DNA of 64,000 nucleotides from Sphingomonas sp. PP-F2F-A104-K0414 (GTDB taxonomy: Bacteria; Pseudomonadota; Alphaproteobacteria; Sphingomonadales; Sphingomonadaceae): assembly GCF_004340945.1 (NCBI RefSeq), contig NZ_SLYD01000003.1:434001-498000 (forward strand). Reading direction: 5' to 3'. Made by a program: the position numbers and the translations under genes. Shown one piece after another: positions 63,640-64,000 of the stretch. Below the pieces are notes generated by a model. It ran no database searches. It was not told where the DNA came from and worked only from the letters and a program-made list of their open reading frames with translations. Each line of letters opens with the position of its first letter. The first letter of the stretch is position 1.

Positions 63640-64000
63640 CCAAGCGGGCTCGACGTGCCCTGACGGCTAAACAGGCTTGCCCGTATTGAGTCCGCAGGGA
63701 CGGCGGCACGGACTCGAAGCGTAAGTTCTATGCAGTCGGCCCCCTGGTAAACCAGTCGACACCGTTGAGGTTCTGTCCCGTCCGAATCCGGAATTTGGAT
63801 AGGGCACAGTGACTGGTGGCAGTTGAGCTGAGCGGGACGAAGATAAATGAGCGACCGTCCGGGGGAGCGGCGGGCGCTGCTTGAATGTCGCTTTCATCCG
63901 ACTGTTGGCCCCTAAAGCCACCCTTTGGATCTGTGAGAAGACCAAGTTTAGATCACGCGACGGGCGGACTTTCCTTTTTCGCGTTTTAGCCGCAAGTAAC
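63640..64000. other. intergenic sequence at the window end
   Basis: No gene recognised. Short inverted segments occur (gtcccg near 63775 and cgggac near 63835). The minus-strand frame 63667-63945 has the look of a spurious ORF across an intergenic repeat, with many Arg, Pro and Ser residues. Confidence 0.5.

Noticed and set aside
63667..63945. Minus-strand frame of 92 codons at the window end
   Set aside because: Arg/Ser/Pro-rich and without ribosome site; looks like a translation of intergenic repeat sequence.

Overview
The window is a high-GC alphaproteobacterial chromosome segment, most likely from Sphingomonas or a close sphingomonad. The evidence is a CtrA-type cell-cycle regulator with Asp51, GC-rich codon use, an HWE-type LOV kinase, and the style of short intergenic repeats. 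No rRNA, complete tRNA or CRISPR array was seen.

Bases 1-18,764 look like core chromosome. In order they hold the tail of a phospholipase D-like gene, ctrA with its terminator, a LysR/pirin/wrbA group, an ArsB/NhaD-type transporter, a metallophosphoesterase, an MFS transporter, an HD protein, a Tat-exported chloroperoxidase-like hydrolase with a divergent GlxA-type regulator, and a LysR gene divergent from a tightly packed leucine/isovalerate operon. That operon runs isovaleryl-CoA dehydrogenase, methylcrotonyl-CoA carboxylase beta, a barstar-like protein, carboxylase alpha, a MaoC hydratase and a CitE-like lyase. The barstar gene is an unexpected guest.

Bases 18,907-37,150 are accessory DNA. 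A 17-bp piece resembling a tRNA 3' end marks the left edge. After it come an inverted repeat that could belong to an oriT, a large MobA/VirD2-type relaxase, poorly known and partly broken genes, and a double-HTH protein fused to a phage-type adenine methyltransferase. The most interesting part follows (27,390-36,432): an EcoRII-family restriction enzyme, an HNH nuclease on the other strand, a cytosine-5 methyltransferase with its own HTH domain, Vsr, and then a translationally coupled set of MutL/MORC-like GHKL ATPase, HNH nuclease, SNF2 helicase and a free-standing EcoRII-N DNA-recognition domain. I infer one composite restriction/defence system in which the EcoRII-N protein may guide an ATP-driven nuclease complex to unmodified sites. 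Remnants of IS481- and IS3-type transposases close the block.

Bases 37,197-48,238 hold a nucleotidyl-cyclase-like protein, a GGDEF/PAS protein, a cation/Ca exchanger, a HtrA-type protease with a two-component pair, a small lipoprotein, and an AI-2E/YihY transporter pair.

Bases 48,239-64,000 are patchwork: mostly single orphan genes (small membrane proteins, two exported hydrolases, PadR plus membrane protein, GNAT) separated by long spacers. A dispersed repeat of exactly 60 bp recurs six times between 38.5 and 61.0 kb. The last gene is a chimera of a LOV-HWE histidine kinase that lost its ATPase domain and the C-terminal half of a DUF885 metallopeptidase-like protein.
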